The notes beneath the pieces are model-generated. The model did no database searches. It was not told the DNA's origin and saw only the letters and a list, made by a program, of their open reading frames with translations. 47,114 bases of DNA, from assembly GCA_946407095.1 (NCBI GenBank), contig CAMJMR010000015.1:1-47114 (forward strand). Reading direction: 5' to 3'. The stretch is from an uncultured Selenomonadales bacterium (GTDB lineage Bacteria; Bacillota; Negativicutes; Selenomonadales; Selenomonadaceae). The position numbers and the translations under genes were made by a program. Positions 30,665-39,431 of the stretch are shown one piece after another. How positions within the stretch are numbered: the stretch's first letter is position 1; each line of letters begins with the position of its first letter.

Positions 30665-31762
30665 ATGAGTAACCTTGAAGTCGGTATCGTCGGTCTGCCC
30701 AATGTCGGCAAGTCGACGCTTTTTAACGCGATAACGAAGGCGGGTGCGGAGGCCGCCAATTACCCCTTCTGTACGATTGAGCCGAATGTCGGTATAGTGG
30801 CAGTGCCCGACCCGCGCCTCGGTGTCTTGACGAAACTTTACAGCTCGAAGAAAACCACGCCCGCAAGTGTCCGCTTCGTCGATATCGCCGGGCTCGTCAA
30901 GGGCGCGTCGAAGGGCGAAGGCCTCGGCAACAAATTCCTTGAACACATTCGGCAAGTCGATGCCATTGCTCACGTCGTGCGCTGCTTTGAAGACGAAAAC
31001 ATCACGCACGTGGCCGATACCATTGACCCGTTGCGCGACATCGACACCATTCAAACGGAGCTGTGCCTCGCTGACCTCGACGTCGTCGATAAGCGGCTCG
31101 CCAAGGTTGCCAAGCTTTTGAAGTCGGGTAGCAAGGAGGCCAAGCTTGAATCAGAAATTTTGGAGCGCGTCAAAAATTCTCTCGACGCGGCGAAACCTGC
31201 TCGGAGTCTGAACTTGACCGAAGACGAACTGGCCGCCATTCGCGACGCGAATCTTTTGACGCTAAAGCCCACGCTCTACATTGCCAACGTAGCCGAAGAC
31301 GACCTCGCCGAAGAAAATTCTTACGTCAAAAAAGTTCGCGACCTCGCCGACCGGGAGGAGGCTCAAGTCGTCGTCATCTGCGCGAAGGTTGAAGAGGAAA
31401 TTGCCGAACTCGACGACGCGGAGGCCAAAGAATTTCTGGCCGACTTGGGTCTCGACGCTTCGGGGCTCGACAGGCTGATTCATGCGGCATTCGACCTCCT
31501 CGGCTTGATGACTTTCTTGACGGCGGGCGCGGACGAATGTCGTGCTTGGACGATTAAAAAGGGTACGCCTGCAGTCAAGGCGGCGGGCAAAATCCACAGC
31601 GATATCGAACGCGGCTTCATTCGGGCGGAAATTGTCAACTACGACGATTTGATTCGGCTCGGCTCAATCAACGCCGCTCGCGACAAAGGGCTCGTTCGCC
31701 TCGAAGGTAAAGATTACATCATGCAGGACGGCGACGTTACCTATTTCCGTTTCAACGTTTAA
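30665..31762 (+). CDS. ychF: Redox-regulated ATPase YchF (OLA1 family)
   Basis: Conserved P-loop ATPase/GTPase (365 residues, usual length) that binds ribosomes and is linked to stress and translation control. Motifs: [13 protein letters not shown] (G1, about 8-20), the switch region [20 protein letters not shown] (G3), a family-specific NVAEDD (G4 variant, adenine preference) and a C-terminal TGS domain ending [29 protein letters not shown] lies upstream of the ATG. It has its own promoter and terminator. Confidence 0.97.
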   Translation: MSNLEVGIVGLPNVGKSTLFNAITKAGAEAANYPFCTIEPNVGIVAVPDPRLGVLTKLYSSKKTTPASVRFVDIAGLVKGASKGEGLGNKFLEHIRQVDAIAHVVRCFEDENITHVADTIDPLRDIDTIQTELCLADLDVVDKRLAKVAKLLKSGSKEAKLESEILERVKNSLDAAKPARSLNLTEDELAAIRDANLLTLKPTLYIANVAEDDLAEENSYVKKVRDLADREEAQVVVICAKVEEEIAELDDAEAKEFLADLGLDASGLDRLIHAAFDLLGLMTFLTAGADECRAWTIKKGTPAVKAAGKIHSDIERGFIRAEIVNYDDLIRLGSINAARDKGLVRLEGKDYIMQDGDVTYFRFNV

Positions 31763-31779
31763 AGTGAAAGTCGGTTGCC

Positions 31780-31807
31780 CCTCCGCGACGAGCGGAGGAT
31801 TTTTTTT
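31780..31807 (+). terminator. Terminator after ychF
   Basis: CCTCCGC and GCGGAGG form a perfect 7-bp stem with a GACGA loop, followed by A and T8. It is 18 bp past the ychF stop. Confidence 0.9.
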
Positions 31808-31811
31808 GCGG

Positions 31812-32055
31812 TGATACGTTGCAAAGGAGGAAGCCGCCCATGGATGGGCGGCGCCGCGACTTCGACGCAGGATGCGTCGACAGCGGCACGAGCGGCTTCG
31901 GTTGACGCGGACGTTTCGTCGGTGGTCGGCTTCCGCCCCGCGCGTAGCGGCGGGTTTCTTTGCTACTTTCTTTCCCCGGTGAAAGAAAGTAGATTCTAAA
32001 CATTAAAGCTATTGAATCGCCGAGTCGAAGCCGATACTTTGATAACCTCCCCGGC
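31812..32055 (+). repeat. Dispersed MITE-like repeat, copy E
   Basis: It contains the GCCGCCCATGGATGGGCGG hairpin (about 31831-31850), a CGACGCAGGATGCGTCG hairpin, the GCGGACGTTTCGTCGGTGG block (shared exactly with copy A), the CGCGCGTAGCGGCGGG block and the hairpin CTACTTTCTTTC/GAAAGAAAGTAG (31963-31992), followed by ATTCTAAACAT. The ends are degenerate. It lies between the ychF terminator and the RNase J promoter and accounts for most of the gap 31763-32181. Confidence 0.8.
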
Positions 32056-32065
32056 AAAATTCAAA

Positions 32066-32094
32066 TTGCATTGCCCTGCGCTATTTGATACAAT
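32066..32094 (+). promoter_or_regulatory. RNase J promoter
   Basis: TTGCAT (32066-32071) and TACAAT (32089-32094), spacer 17 bp. The leader that follows (32095-32181) includes four close copies of GGAACTAG-type sequence (about 32127-32155), a low-complexity run just before the ribosome binding site. Confidence 0.65.
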
Positions 32095-32181
32095 GCCCGC
32101 AAGCGTTGAGAGTTCGGAAAAAGGTAGGAACTAGGGACTAGGAACTAGGAACTAGTTTTTAAACAAAGGAGGAGATTCTAT

Positions 32182-33855
32182 TTGAGAAATGACCCACGAG
32201 GCGACAACAAACTGAAAATTATTCCGCTGGGCGGGTTGGGCGAGATCGGCAAGAATATGACCATAATCCGCTACGGCGACGAAATGATTATGATTGACGC
32301 GGGCTTAATGTTCCCCGAAAACGATATGCTCGGTATCGACCTCGTTATACCCGATATTTCTTACGTCATGGAAAATAAAACGTGCTTGAAGGCGATAATC
32401 CTGACGCACGGGCACGAAGACCACATCGGCGCGTTGCCTTACATTTTGAAAAATCTTTCCGTCCCCGTCTACGGCACCAAGCTGACGCTCGGCATTTTGA
32501 CGGGGCGGCTCAAAGAGGACGGCGTAGAATGCAAAAACCTCCGCGCAGTGTCGGGCGGCGAAATCGTCATGATTGGCTGTTTCAGCGTCGGCTTCATTCG
32601 CGTCAATCACTCAATCCCCGATTCGGTCGGCTTGTCGATTAAAACGCCCGTCGGCATGATTGTCCACACGGGCGACTTCAAACTCGACTACACGCCGATT
32701 GACGGCAAGATGACTGACTTCCGCCGCTTTGCCGACTTGGGAGCGCGCGGCGTCCTGCTTTTAATGGCTGACTCGACGAACGCCGAAAAGGAAGGACACA
32801 CGCCCAGCGAAAAGACCGTCGGCGCGGCATTCAATCGCGTTTTCCAAAATGCTACGGGCAGAATCATCGTGGCGACATTCTCGTCGAACGTCCACAGGAT
32901 TCAGCAGGCGATTGACACGGCGATTCGCTACCGTCGGCGCGTGGCCATTCTCGGACGTAGCATGGTAAACGTCGTCAACATTTCGCTGGAGCTCGGCTAC
33001 ATTCACGCGCCCGAAGGCACAATCATTGACATTGAGGACATAAGAAATTATCCGTCAAACAAAATCGTAATCATAACGACGGGCAGCCAAGGCGAACCGA
33101 TGAGTGCCTTGACGCGCATGGCAATGAGCGACCACCGTCAAGTGGACATCATCCCCGGCGATACCGTAATCATTTCCGCTACGCCCATACCCGGCAATGA
33201 AAAGCTTGTTGCCAAGACCGTCGACAATCTTTTGCGGCTCGGAGCCAATGTCATACACCGCCGCGAAGAGGGCATTCACGTATCGGGTCACGCCGCCCGC
33301 GACGAGTTGCGCTTGATTCACAATCTGGTTAAGCCGAAATTTTTCATGCCCGTTCACGGCGAACTGCATCACCTGTTCGCTCACGCCAAGCTTGCCGAGG
33401 AACTGGGCATGAATCGCGAAAACATTATCGTTGCCGAAAACGGCGCGGTCATTGAACTTTCACGCGACAGCGGCAAAATCACGGGGCACGTCAATGCAGG
33501 CGTGATTATGGTAGACGGGCTGGGCGTCGGCGACGTCGGCAATATCGTCCTGCGCGACCGCCGCCAACTTTCCCAAGACGGGATTTTGATTGTCGTCGTG
33601 ACAATGAATCGCGCTTCGGGCAGAATCGTTTCGGGTCCCGACATTGTTTCGCGCGGCTTCGTTTACGTTCGCGAATCCGAACAACTGATGGACGACGCAA
33701 GGAGCCGCGTCTTCCACGTACTCAAACGCTGCAAGGAAGACCAAATTTCCGATTGGATGACAATCAAGCTGAACATTCGCGACGCCTTGGCACAATTTCT
33801 CTTTGAGCAGACGCGCCGCCGCCCGATGATTTTGCCGATTATCGTTGAAGTTTAA
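32182..33855 (+). CDS. rnj: Ribonuclease J
   Basis: Metallo-beta-lactamase/beta-CASP ribonuclease (557 residues, usual length) with 5'-3' exo- and endonuclease activity, central to mRNA decay and rRNA maturation. Motifs: PLGGLGEIGKN near the start, metal site THGHEDHIG (about 75-83), HTGDFKLD, ADSTNAEKEGHTPSE, TGSQGEP (beta-CASP) and HVSGHAARDEL. The start is TTG at 32182 with GGAGGAGA upstream. The following glycosyltransferase begins 26 bp later and may be co-transcribed. Confidence 0.96.
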   Translation: MRNDPRGDNKLKIIPLGGLGEIGKNMTIIRYGDEMIMIDAGLMFPENDMLGIDLVIPDISYVMENKTCLKAIILTHGHEDHIGALPYILKNLSVPVYGTKLTLGILTGRLKEDGVECKNLRAVSGGEIVMIGCFSVGFIRVNHSIPDSVGLSIKTPVGMIVHTGDFKLDYTPIDGKMTDFRRFADLGARGVLLLMADSTNAEKEGHTPSEKTVGAAFNRVFQNATGRIIVATFSSNVHRIQQAIDTAIRYRRRVAILGRSMVNVVNISLELGYIHAPEGTIIDIEDIRNYPSNKIVIITTGSQGEPMSALTRMAMSDHRQVDIIPGDTVIISATPIPGNEKLVAKTVDNLLRLGANVIHRREEGIHVSGHAARDELRLIHNLVKPKFFMPVHGELHHLFAHAKLAEELGMNRENIIVAENGAVIELSRDSGKITGHVNAGVIMVDGLGVGDVGNIVLRDRRQLSQDGILIVVVTMNRASGRIVSGPDIVSRGFVYVRESEQLMDDARSRVFHVLKRCKEDQISDWMTIKLNIRDALAQFLFEQTRRRPMILPIIVEV

Positions 33856-33881
33856 GCGCGTCCAATCGAAGGAGAAATTTT

Positions 33882-35015
33882 ATGGCAGAATTCAAATTGG
33901 ACATTTCTCGCAAGGCGTCCGCGTCGAACGATTCGCGCAAGGGCTGTCCCGCCGTCTCGGTTGTCATTCCGCTCTACAACACCGAAAAGTATATCGGCGA
34001 ATGCTTAAACACTTTGCTGGCGCAGACGTTCACCGATTTTGAAGTCGTCGTCGTCGACGATTGCTCGACCGACAACAGCGTTGCCGTCGTCGAAAGATAT
34101 ATGCCGCAATTCGGCGGGCGGCTTACGCTTCTGCACATGGAGGAAAATTCGGGCGGCGGAGCCTTGCCTCGCAACAAGGGCTTAAATTTTTCTCGCGGCG
34201 AATACATTTTCTTCGCCGACAGCGACGACTTCTTGACGACGACCGCGCTTGAGGAGCTGTACTCGCTGGCGAAGGAATATGACGCCGATGTTGTCCACTG
34301 CGAAAAAAATTTCGAGGCAGACGACGACGGCGGGAATGTTCGTTTGGTTACGCATCAAAGCGGCGAACTGGTTGAGAATCCGACGTTGGAGACGGAAGTT
34401 TTGGAGCGGCGCGTCAATGACATGTTGGAGCGCGATATTTGGGGCGCGCCCTGGTGCAAGTTGGTGCGGCGCGACTTCCTGCTGGAAAACGATTTATTTT
34501 TCCAAAACGTGCGTCCGTGCCAAGATTATCTTTGGACGTTGACGTTGCTGTTCTTCGCCGAAAAATTCTTGCGCGTGCCCAATGCCGTTTACTGTTGGCG
34601 GCAAACCGACAAGTCGACGATACGCGGCAACGCCGAAGAGGACAAGTTCAATCTGTGGCTTAATCCCGTGATTTTGGGCTTGAAGGGGCTCGATAAGGCG
34701 ATGGGCAAGCTTGAATTCTTCAGGAACAATCCGCAATTTCGCTACGCGGTTTTGGATTTCGTCGTGAAGAAAATGTTTGTCATGAGCTTTGAGGCGGGCA
34801 TGACCGTTCCGCAATTCGGCATCTACGGGAAGATAAAAGACAAGTTCGGCGGCAGGCTTGGCGAATTCGACATTCTGATTCCCGCGCTCTGCACCGCCAT
34901 AAACACCCAACAAAAAATCATCATCATGAATCAGCGGAGCTTGAACAAACTCGTCGAAGAGAACGACAAACGAATCGCCGAACTGGAAAACGAATTGCAA
35001 CGTGACGTGATTTGA
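33882..35015 (+). CDS. GT2 family glycosyltransferase, sixth paralogue
   Basis: A 377-residue relative of the array at 24869-30565, on the opposite strand. It has VSVVIPLYNTEKYIGECLNT, VVDDCSTDNS and the metal motif DSDD (YIFFADSDDFL). It differs from the array by a longer N-terminus (DISRKASASNDSRKG) and a divergent C-terminal half (DIWGAPWCKLVRRDFLLEND). It also ends in a coiled coil (KRIAELENELQRD), so the tail is a family feature. GAAGGAG precedes the ATG. It lies 26 bp after RNase J. Confidence 0.87.
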   Translation: MAEFKLDISRKASASNDSRKGCPAVSVVIPLYNTEKYIGECLNTLLAQTFTDFEVVVVDDCSTDNSVAVVERYMPQFGGRLTLLHMEENSGGGALPRNKGLNFSRGEYIFFADSDDFLTTTALEELYSLAKEYDADVVHCEKNFEADDDGGNVRLVTHQSGELVENPTLETEVLERRVNDMLERDIWGAPWCKLVRRDFLLENDLFFQNVRPCQDYLWTLTLLFFAEKFLRVPNAVYCWRQTDKSTIRGNAEEDKFNLWLNPVILGLKGLDKAMGKLEFFRNNPQFRYAVLDFVVKKMFVMSFEAGMTVPQFGIYGKIKDKFGGRLGEFDILIPALCTAINTQQKIIIMNQRSLNKLVEENDKRIAELENELQRDVI

Positions 35016-35180
35016 GGCCGTCATGGATGACGGCCGCCGGCAACAGAAACATGGATGTTTCTTTGCCGGCACAGCACATTTCGGGTTGGTGTAACGTTGC
35101 GGCGGTGACTGCTTAACGCCCCTGCGAGGCACCTTTTCTTTTTGCTACTTTTTCTTTGGGTGAGCAAAGAAAAAGTAGAT
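35016..35180 (+). repeat. Dispersed MITE-like repeat, copy F
   Basis: It begins at the glycosyltransferase stop codon with GAGGCCGTCATGGATGACGG (hairpin), then GCCGGCAAC..TTGCCGGC around ACATGGATGT, the CGCCCCTGCGAGGCA block and a longer hairpin variant CTACTTTTTCTTTG/CAAAGAAAAAGTAG (35144-35177). The terminal repeats are not recognisable. Because it touches the stop, it may have replaced the original 3' flank. The rest of the gap 35016-35361 holds a terminator and an unassigned leader. Confidence 0.78.
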
Positions 35181-35230
35181 GCTAAAACTTGAAATCATCA
35201 ATCCGTTGAATCAAAGAAAACACACCGCTT

Positions 35231-35258
35231 GCCGCTTGTAAAGCGGCTTTTTCTTTAT
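35231..35258 (+). terminator. Terminator upstream of the PTS operon
   Basis: GCCGCTT and AAGCGGC form a 7-bp stem with a short GTA loop, followed by TTTTTCTTTATT. It separates RNase J/glycosyltransferase transcripts from the PTS genes. Confidence 0.8.
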
Positions 35259-35361
35259 TACAATTGTCACGAATTTTAATGACGCAATTCAGCTGATTAA
35301 GCTTCTGCGCGTCGATAAAATATTTTGTGTTAAAGTGTCTTTTGATTAAGGAGGCGTTCAG

Positions 35362-35799
35362 ATGTTTGGAATTATCGTAGGCACCCACGGGCAATTTGCC
35401 ACGGGAATTGTGCAGTCGTGCGAAATGATTTTCGGCAAGCGCGACAACCTTAAGGCGGTAACGCTCATGCCGGGCGAAGGCCCCGACGATGTCGTTGCCA
35501 AGTACGAAAAGGCGATTGAGGAACTCGGCAACCCCGACAGGATTTTGTTCTTCAACGACTTGATGGGCGGCAGCCCCTACAATGCCGCGTGCAGACTCGT
35601 TGCCACCCACGAAAATTACGGCATAGTTGCGGGCGTCAATCTGCCCGGGCTTATCGCCATGTCCGCCGCGCAGGATATCGACGACGGCTCCGCGCCAATC
35701 GAAGAAATCATGCAAGAGGCTTACGAGGCTTGCAAGGACGGCGTCGCTGTTTCTTCCTACGAAAGCTTGAACGCCGAATCAGACGACGACGAACTTTAA
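35362..35799 (+). CDS. PTS mannose-family IIA component
   Basis: A 145-residue cytosolic phosphocarrier. The phosphorylated His is in IVGTHGQFA (about residue 9), and FFNDLMGGSPYNAA is the family core. It takes phosphate from HPr and passes it to IIB. The C-terminal 20 residues are acidic (SLNAESDDDEL). A strong AAGGAGG precedes the ATG. It is the first gene of a four-gene mannose/fructose/sorbose-type PTS; the sugar cannot be fixed from sequence. Confidence 0.92.
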   Translation: MFGIIVGTHGQFATGIVQSCEMIFGKRDNLKAVTLMPGEGPDDVVAKYEKAIEELGNPDRILFFNDLMGGSPYNAACRLVATHENYGIVAGVNLPGLIAMSAAQDIDDGSAPIEEIMQEAYEACKDGVAVSSYESLNAESDDDEL

Positions 35800-35880
35800 T
35801 TAGGGAATCAGGGAATGAGGACGTTAGGGAATTAGGCTGCTTCCCTATTTCCCTACTAACTTTTTCCCTTAAATAAAAGG
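35800..35880. repeat. Low-complexity AGGGAAT/TTCCCT repeat between PTS IIA and IIB
   Basis: Runs of AGGGAATCAGGGAATGAGG and then CTTCCCTATTTCCCTA can pair as an imperfect hairpin in the operon mRNA. It resembles runs at 1278-1370 and 36383-36440. Confidence 0.55.
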
Positions 35881-35890
35881 GGGTCTCATT

Positions 35891-36382
35891 ATGGAGATAG
35901 CTTTTTGCAGAATCGACGACCGTCTGATTCACGGTCAAGTCGCAACGGTCTGGTCGAAGGTCACCGGTTGCAACCGCATTATGTGCGTCAGCGACGAGGT
36001 TGCCAAGGACGAACTGCGCAAGAAACTTTTGTTGCAAGTCGTTCCGCCCGGGCTCAAAGGCTACGTCATTCCCGTCGACAAGGCGGTTGAGGCGTACAAG
36101 AATCCCAAATACGATTCGTTCAAGACTTTGTTCCTGTTCACGAATCCCACGGACGTTTTGCGCGCAGTCAAAGGCGGCATTCCGTTCAAATCCGTCAATC
36201 TCGGCGGCAAGTGCTTCAAAGACGGCGACACGCTGATTTCGCAAGCGGTTTCGGTCAACGCCGAAGATGTCAAGGCGATTAAAGAACTCGTCAGCATGGG
36301 CATCGAAGTCGAAATGCGCAAGCTCGTCAACGACCCGAAAGTCGACGCTATGGACGCGCTCAAGGCTAAAGGTCTCGCTTAA
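35891..36382 (+). CDS. PTS mannose-family IIB component
   Basis: A 163-residue cytosolic subunit that transfers phosphate from IIA to the incoming sugar. The active His is in DDRLIHGQVATVW (about residue 15), typical of the Man family. FTNPTDVLRAVKGGIPF and VNLGGK lie in the middle and the late VSVNAEDVKAIKEL block is present. A GGGGG-type ribosome binding site lies before the ATG. It follows IIA after 91 bp that contain a low-complexity hairpin. Confidence 0.92.
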   Translation: MEIAFCRIDDRLIHGQVATVWSKVTGCNRIMCVSDEVAKDELRKKLLLQVVPPGLKGYVIPVDKAVEAYKNPKYDSFKTLFLFTNPTDVLRAVKGGIPFKSVNLGGKCFKDGDTLISQAVSVNAEDVKAIKELVSMGIEVEMRKLVNDPKVDAMDALKAKGLA

Positions 36383-36445
36383 AGCAGGGAACGGGGACAT
36401 CGGGCAGGCAAGTTTGTCCCTTGTCCCTTTTCCCTTGCCCTAAAG
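36383..36445. repeat. Low-complexity hairpin between PTS IIB and IIC
   Basis: AGCAGGGAACGGGGAC and a run of GTCCCTTGTCCCTTTTCCCTTG can form an imperfect stem. It is the same type of purine/pyrimidine run as at 1278 and 35800. Confidence 0.5.
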
Positions 36446-36458
36446 AGGGGTGTTTTTA

Positions 36459-37268
36459 ATGTCAGGTGTAGAACTGATACTTTTATTCATCGTGGCGTCA
36501 ATCGCGGGCATGGCTTCGGTCTTGGACGAGGCGCAATTCCACCGCCCCGTTATCGCCTGCACAATGACGGGCATAGTTCTCGGCGACCCGACAACCGGCA
36601 TAATTTTGGGCGGCACGCTCGAAATGATGGCTCTGGGCTGGATGAACGTCGGCGCGGCTATGGCTCCGGACGCCGCACTTGCTTCGACGGTTTCGACCGT
36701 TTTGGTTATCGTCGGGCATCAATCAATCGGCGCGGGCATTGCTTTGGCAGTTCCGCTTGCCGCAGCCGGTCAGGTCTTAACGATTTTCGTCAGAACTATT
36801 ACCGTTTTCTTCCAACATTTGGCGGACAAATACGCCGAAGAGGCCAACCTGCGCGGCATTGAAATGTGTCACGTGGCGGGCTTGTTGTTGCAAGCGTTGC
36901 GCGTTGCCATTCCTACCGTTGCCATTGCCATGGTCGCGGGCACGGACGTCGTCAACAATGCTCTGAACTCAATCCCTGAAGTTATCACGCGCGGCTTGCA
37001 GGTAGCGGGCGGCTTTATCGTCGTCGTCGGCTACGCCATGGTTATCAACCTCATGAACGCGCAAAAGCTCATGGTGTATTTCTTCCTGGGCTTCCTTATC
37101 GCGGTCTTCACGGACGTCAACCTTATCGGCTTCGGCGCCATCGGTGCCATCTGCGCTTACTTCCACATCAAGGGCATGCAGAAAGACATTGCCATTGAAG
37201 AGGCGGCAAAGACGGGCGGCGGCTCGGCTATCGAAGGCGACGACATTGACGATTCCGATTTGATGTAA
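36459..37268 (+). CDS. PTS mannose-family IIC component
   Basis: A 269-residue membrane channel subunit with multiple hydrophobic segments. Family motifs: ASVLDEAQFHRPVI near the start, GDPTTGIILGGTLEMMALGW and VGAAMAPD. The start ATG 36459 is preferred over the frame start 36450 because GAGGGG lies 8 bases before it. The C-terminus is acidic and cytosolic (GDDIDDSDLM). It ends 13 bp before the IID gene. Confidence 0.93.
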   Translation: MSGVELILLFIVASIAGMASVLDEAQFHRPVIACTMTGIVLGDPTTGIILGGTLEMMALGWMNVGAAMAPDAALASTVSTVLVIVGHQSIGAGIALAVPLAAAGQVLTIFVRTITVFFQHLADKYAEEANLRGIEMCHVAGLLLQALRVAIPTVAIAMVAGTDVVNNALNSIPEVITRGLQVAGGFIVVVGYAMVINLMNAQKLMVYFFLGFLIAVFTDVNLIGFGAIGAICAYFHIKGMQKDIAIEEAAKTGGGSAIEGDDIDDSDLM

Positions 37269-37281
37269 GGAGGCGAGATTT

Positions 37282-38109
37282 ATGGCAGACAAAAAAGTAA
37301 CCAAGGACGATTTGTTCTGGACGTTCGTGCGTTCCAACTTCCTGCTCGGCTCCTTCAACTTTGAGCGTATGCAGTCAATGGGATTCTGCGTCTCGATGAT
37401 GCCGATTCTAAAGCGCGTATACGCCGACAACACGGAGGAACTCAAAGCGGCTCTCAAGCGTCACTTGGAATTCTTCAACACGCAACCGTTCGTAGCGGCG
37501 GCTATCATGGGCATAATCGGCGCAATGGAGGAAAAGCGCGCCAACGGCGCGGACATTTCCCCTGCCACGCTGTCCGGCGTCAAAGTCGGTTTGATTGGTC
37601 CTTTGGCGGGCGTCGGCGACCCGATATTCTGGGGCACGATTCGTCCTGTCTTGGCGGCGTTGGGCGCGGGCATTGCGCTCACGGGCTCGATTATCGGTCC
37701 GATTATTTTCTTCGTCGGTTTCAACGCCATTCGTCTTGCCACGCACTGGTACGGCGTCAAATACGGTTACGAAAAAGGTACTGAACTCGTCGAAAACATC
37801 GGCGGCAACGAAATGAAATTCTTGACGGAAGGCGCGTCGGTGCTCGGCTTGCTGGTTATGGGCGCGCTCGTCGCCAAGTGGACGACCGTCAACATGCCGT
37901 TGGTCATTTCCGAATACGACAACTCGGCGGGCGAACACGTCGTTACGACTCTCCAGACGATCCTCGACAGCTTGATGCCCGGTATCGTCGCCTTGCTGAT
38001 GACTTTCGCTTGCATGTGGCTGCTCAAGCGCGGCATGAACCCGTTGGTCATAATCATCGGGTTGTTCGCAATCGGCATTGTCGGCTACGCTATCGGTCTC
38101 TTTGCTTAA
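37282..38109 (+). CDS. PTS mannose-family IID component
   Basis: A 275-residue membrane subunit that, with IIC, forms the sugar channel. Markers: FWTFVRSNFLLGSFNFERMQ at the N-terminus, PFVAAAIMGIIGAMEEKRA, and GPLAGVGDPIFWGT..RPVLAALG. AAGGAGG precedes the ATG. A strong terminator follows at 38138. Confidence 0.93.
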   Translation: MADKKVTKDDLFWTFVRSNFLLGSFNFERMQSMGFCVSMMPILKRVYADNTEELKAALKRHLEFFNTQPFVAAAIMGIIGAMEEKRANGADISPATLSGVKVGLIGPLAGVGDPIFWGTIRPVLAALGAGIALTGSIIGPIIFFVGFNAIRLATHWYGVKYGYEKGTELVENIGGNEMKFLTEGASVLGLLVMGALVAKWTTVNMPLVISEYDNSAGEHVVTTLQTILDSLMPGIVALLMTFACMWLLKRGMNPLVIIIGLFAIGIVGYAIGLFA

Positions 38110-38137
38110 TATCCACAACCACACCTTACCCAAACTT

Positions 38138-38169
38138 AAGAGCCTCAAGGTTACCTTTGAGGCTCTTTT
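38138..38169 (+). terminator. Terminator at the end of the PTS operon
   Basis: AAGAGCCTCAAGG and CCTTTGAGGCTCTT form a near-perfect 13-bp stem with a TTA loop, followed by TTTTG. It lies 29 bp past the IID stop. Confidence 0.92.
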
Positions 38170-38197
38170 GTGGTATAGTGCACGGCGGGTGATTTGA

Positions 38198-39145
38198 ATG
38201 CGGAAAGCATTGGCAGTGACGTTGGGGCTTGCGTTGTTGGCGGCGGGCTTTTGGCACTTCGCCACGACGGATTATTCCCTTCGACAGAACGAACACCGCC
38301 GCAAGCTCGGCGCAGTCTACATGACGCTGAACAATCCCTTTTACGAAGTCATTGACGAGGAAATTCGCACGACGGTTGAGAATCACGGAGACGTTTTGAT
38401 TTCGCGAGACCCTGCGTTGAGTGTCGACAAGCAGGTTGAAGAAATTCGCGAGCTGATTGATTCGGGCGTCGAATTGATTTTCATAAACCCCGTTGACTGG
38501 ACGAAGGTCGAGACTGCCCTGGAACTTGCCCGCGCCGCGCAGATTCCCGTTATCGCGATTGATACCAACGTCGAGGACGATTCGCTTGTCGCCTGCACGA
38601 TTGTTTCCGATAATTACGCGGCGGGCGTCCAATGCGCCGAACACCTGCTGAAAACGTCTGCGGGCGGGAAAATCGGCTTGCTTAAGCATTCGCAGGCGCG
38701 TTCGTCTATCGACAGGATAAAGGGCTTCACCGACAAAATTTCCGCGAACAAAAACTTTGAAGTCGTCGCCGAGGCCGAATGCCTTGGTCAGTTGGAAGTC
38801 GCGATGCCCGCCATGGAGGAAATGATTCGCACGCACCCCGAAATAAATATCGTGATGGCTCTGAACGACCCCGCCGCCATGGGCGCGCTTGCCGCCTTGC
38901 AGAACGAAAACCTTTCGGGCGTGAAGATTTACGGCGTCGACGGCGTGCCCGAAGTCAAAGAGATGATTTTTTCGCGTAGGATGACAGCTACCGCCGGACA
39001 ATCGCCGAGGCAAATCGGAAAGCTTGCCGCCGACCGCGCCTACAAGATTTTCAGCGGCGAACGCGTTGAAAAGATTATCGAGTTGCCGACGCGTCTCCTT
39101 TCCGCCGAAAACATTTCCGCCGCCGACCTTGACAGTTGGGACTAG
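38198..39145 (+). CDS. Periplasmic sugar-binding protein (RbsB/XylF-like)
   Basis: A 315-residue exported protein of the pentose/hexose-binding family. An N-terminal hydrophobic segment (ALAVTLGLALLAAGF) acts as signal or anchor; no lipobox is seen. The two-lobed domain shows GAVYMTLNNPFYEVIDEE, the SGVELIFINPVDW strand and PVIAIDTNVED. The hinge and late lobe have GVDGVPEVKEMIF. No ABC permease or ATPase follows; instead the next genes are a histidine kinase and response regulator, separated by repeat G. It may act as a sensor for the kinase rather than in uptake. Confidence 0.85.
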   Translation: MRKALAVTLGLALLAAGFWHFATTDYSLRQNEHRRKLGAVYMTLNNPFYEVIDEEIRTTVENHGDVLISRDPALSVDKQVEEIRELIDSGVELIFINPVDWTKVETALELARAAQIPVIAIDTNVEDDSLVACTIVSDNYAAGVQCAEHLLKTSAGGKIGLLKHSQARSSIDRIKGFTDKISANKNFEVVAEAECLGQLEVAMPAMEEMIRTHPEINIVMALNDPAAMGALAALQNENLSGVKIYGVDGVPEVKEMIFSRRMTATAGQSPRQIGKLAADRAYKIFSGERVEKIIELPTRLLSAENISAADLDSWD

Positions 39146-39149
39146 CGAG

Positions 39150-39420
39150 CTGTTGGTAAGGAAAACGTTGCAGAGGATGAAGGCGCGCATGGACGCGCGC
39201 TCGCCCGCGCTATTGAGCGTGATGCGAAATAAGCGGGCACAGACGGCTTCGGGTAGCGCGGACATTGCGGCGGTGACTATTTAACGCCCCTGCGAGGTGT
39301 CTTTTCTTTTTGCTACTTTTTCTTTGGACACGCAAAGAAAAAGTAGATTCTAAACATAAAAATTACGATTAATCGAATCGAAGAGACACGCCGCCGCCAA
39401 CTTGCCGACAAGCCCCACTC
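39150..39420 (+). repeat. Dispersed MITE-like repeat, copy G
   Basis: Contains GGCGCGCATGGACGCGCGC hairpin (about 39182-39200), ACGGCTTCGGGTAGCGCGGA, the CGCCCCTGCGAGGTG block and the longer hairpin variant CTACTTTTTCTTTG..CAAAGAAAAAGTAG (39313-39346), then ATTCTAAACATAAAA. The right end has a weak CAACTTGCCGACAAGCCCC similar to other ends. It lies between the sugar-binding protein and kinase genes, and its right end stops about 12 bp before the kinase start. Confidence 0.8.
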
Positions 39421-39431
39421 TGGAGTTTAGA

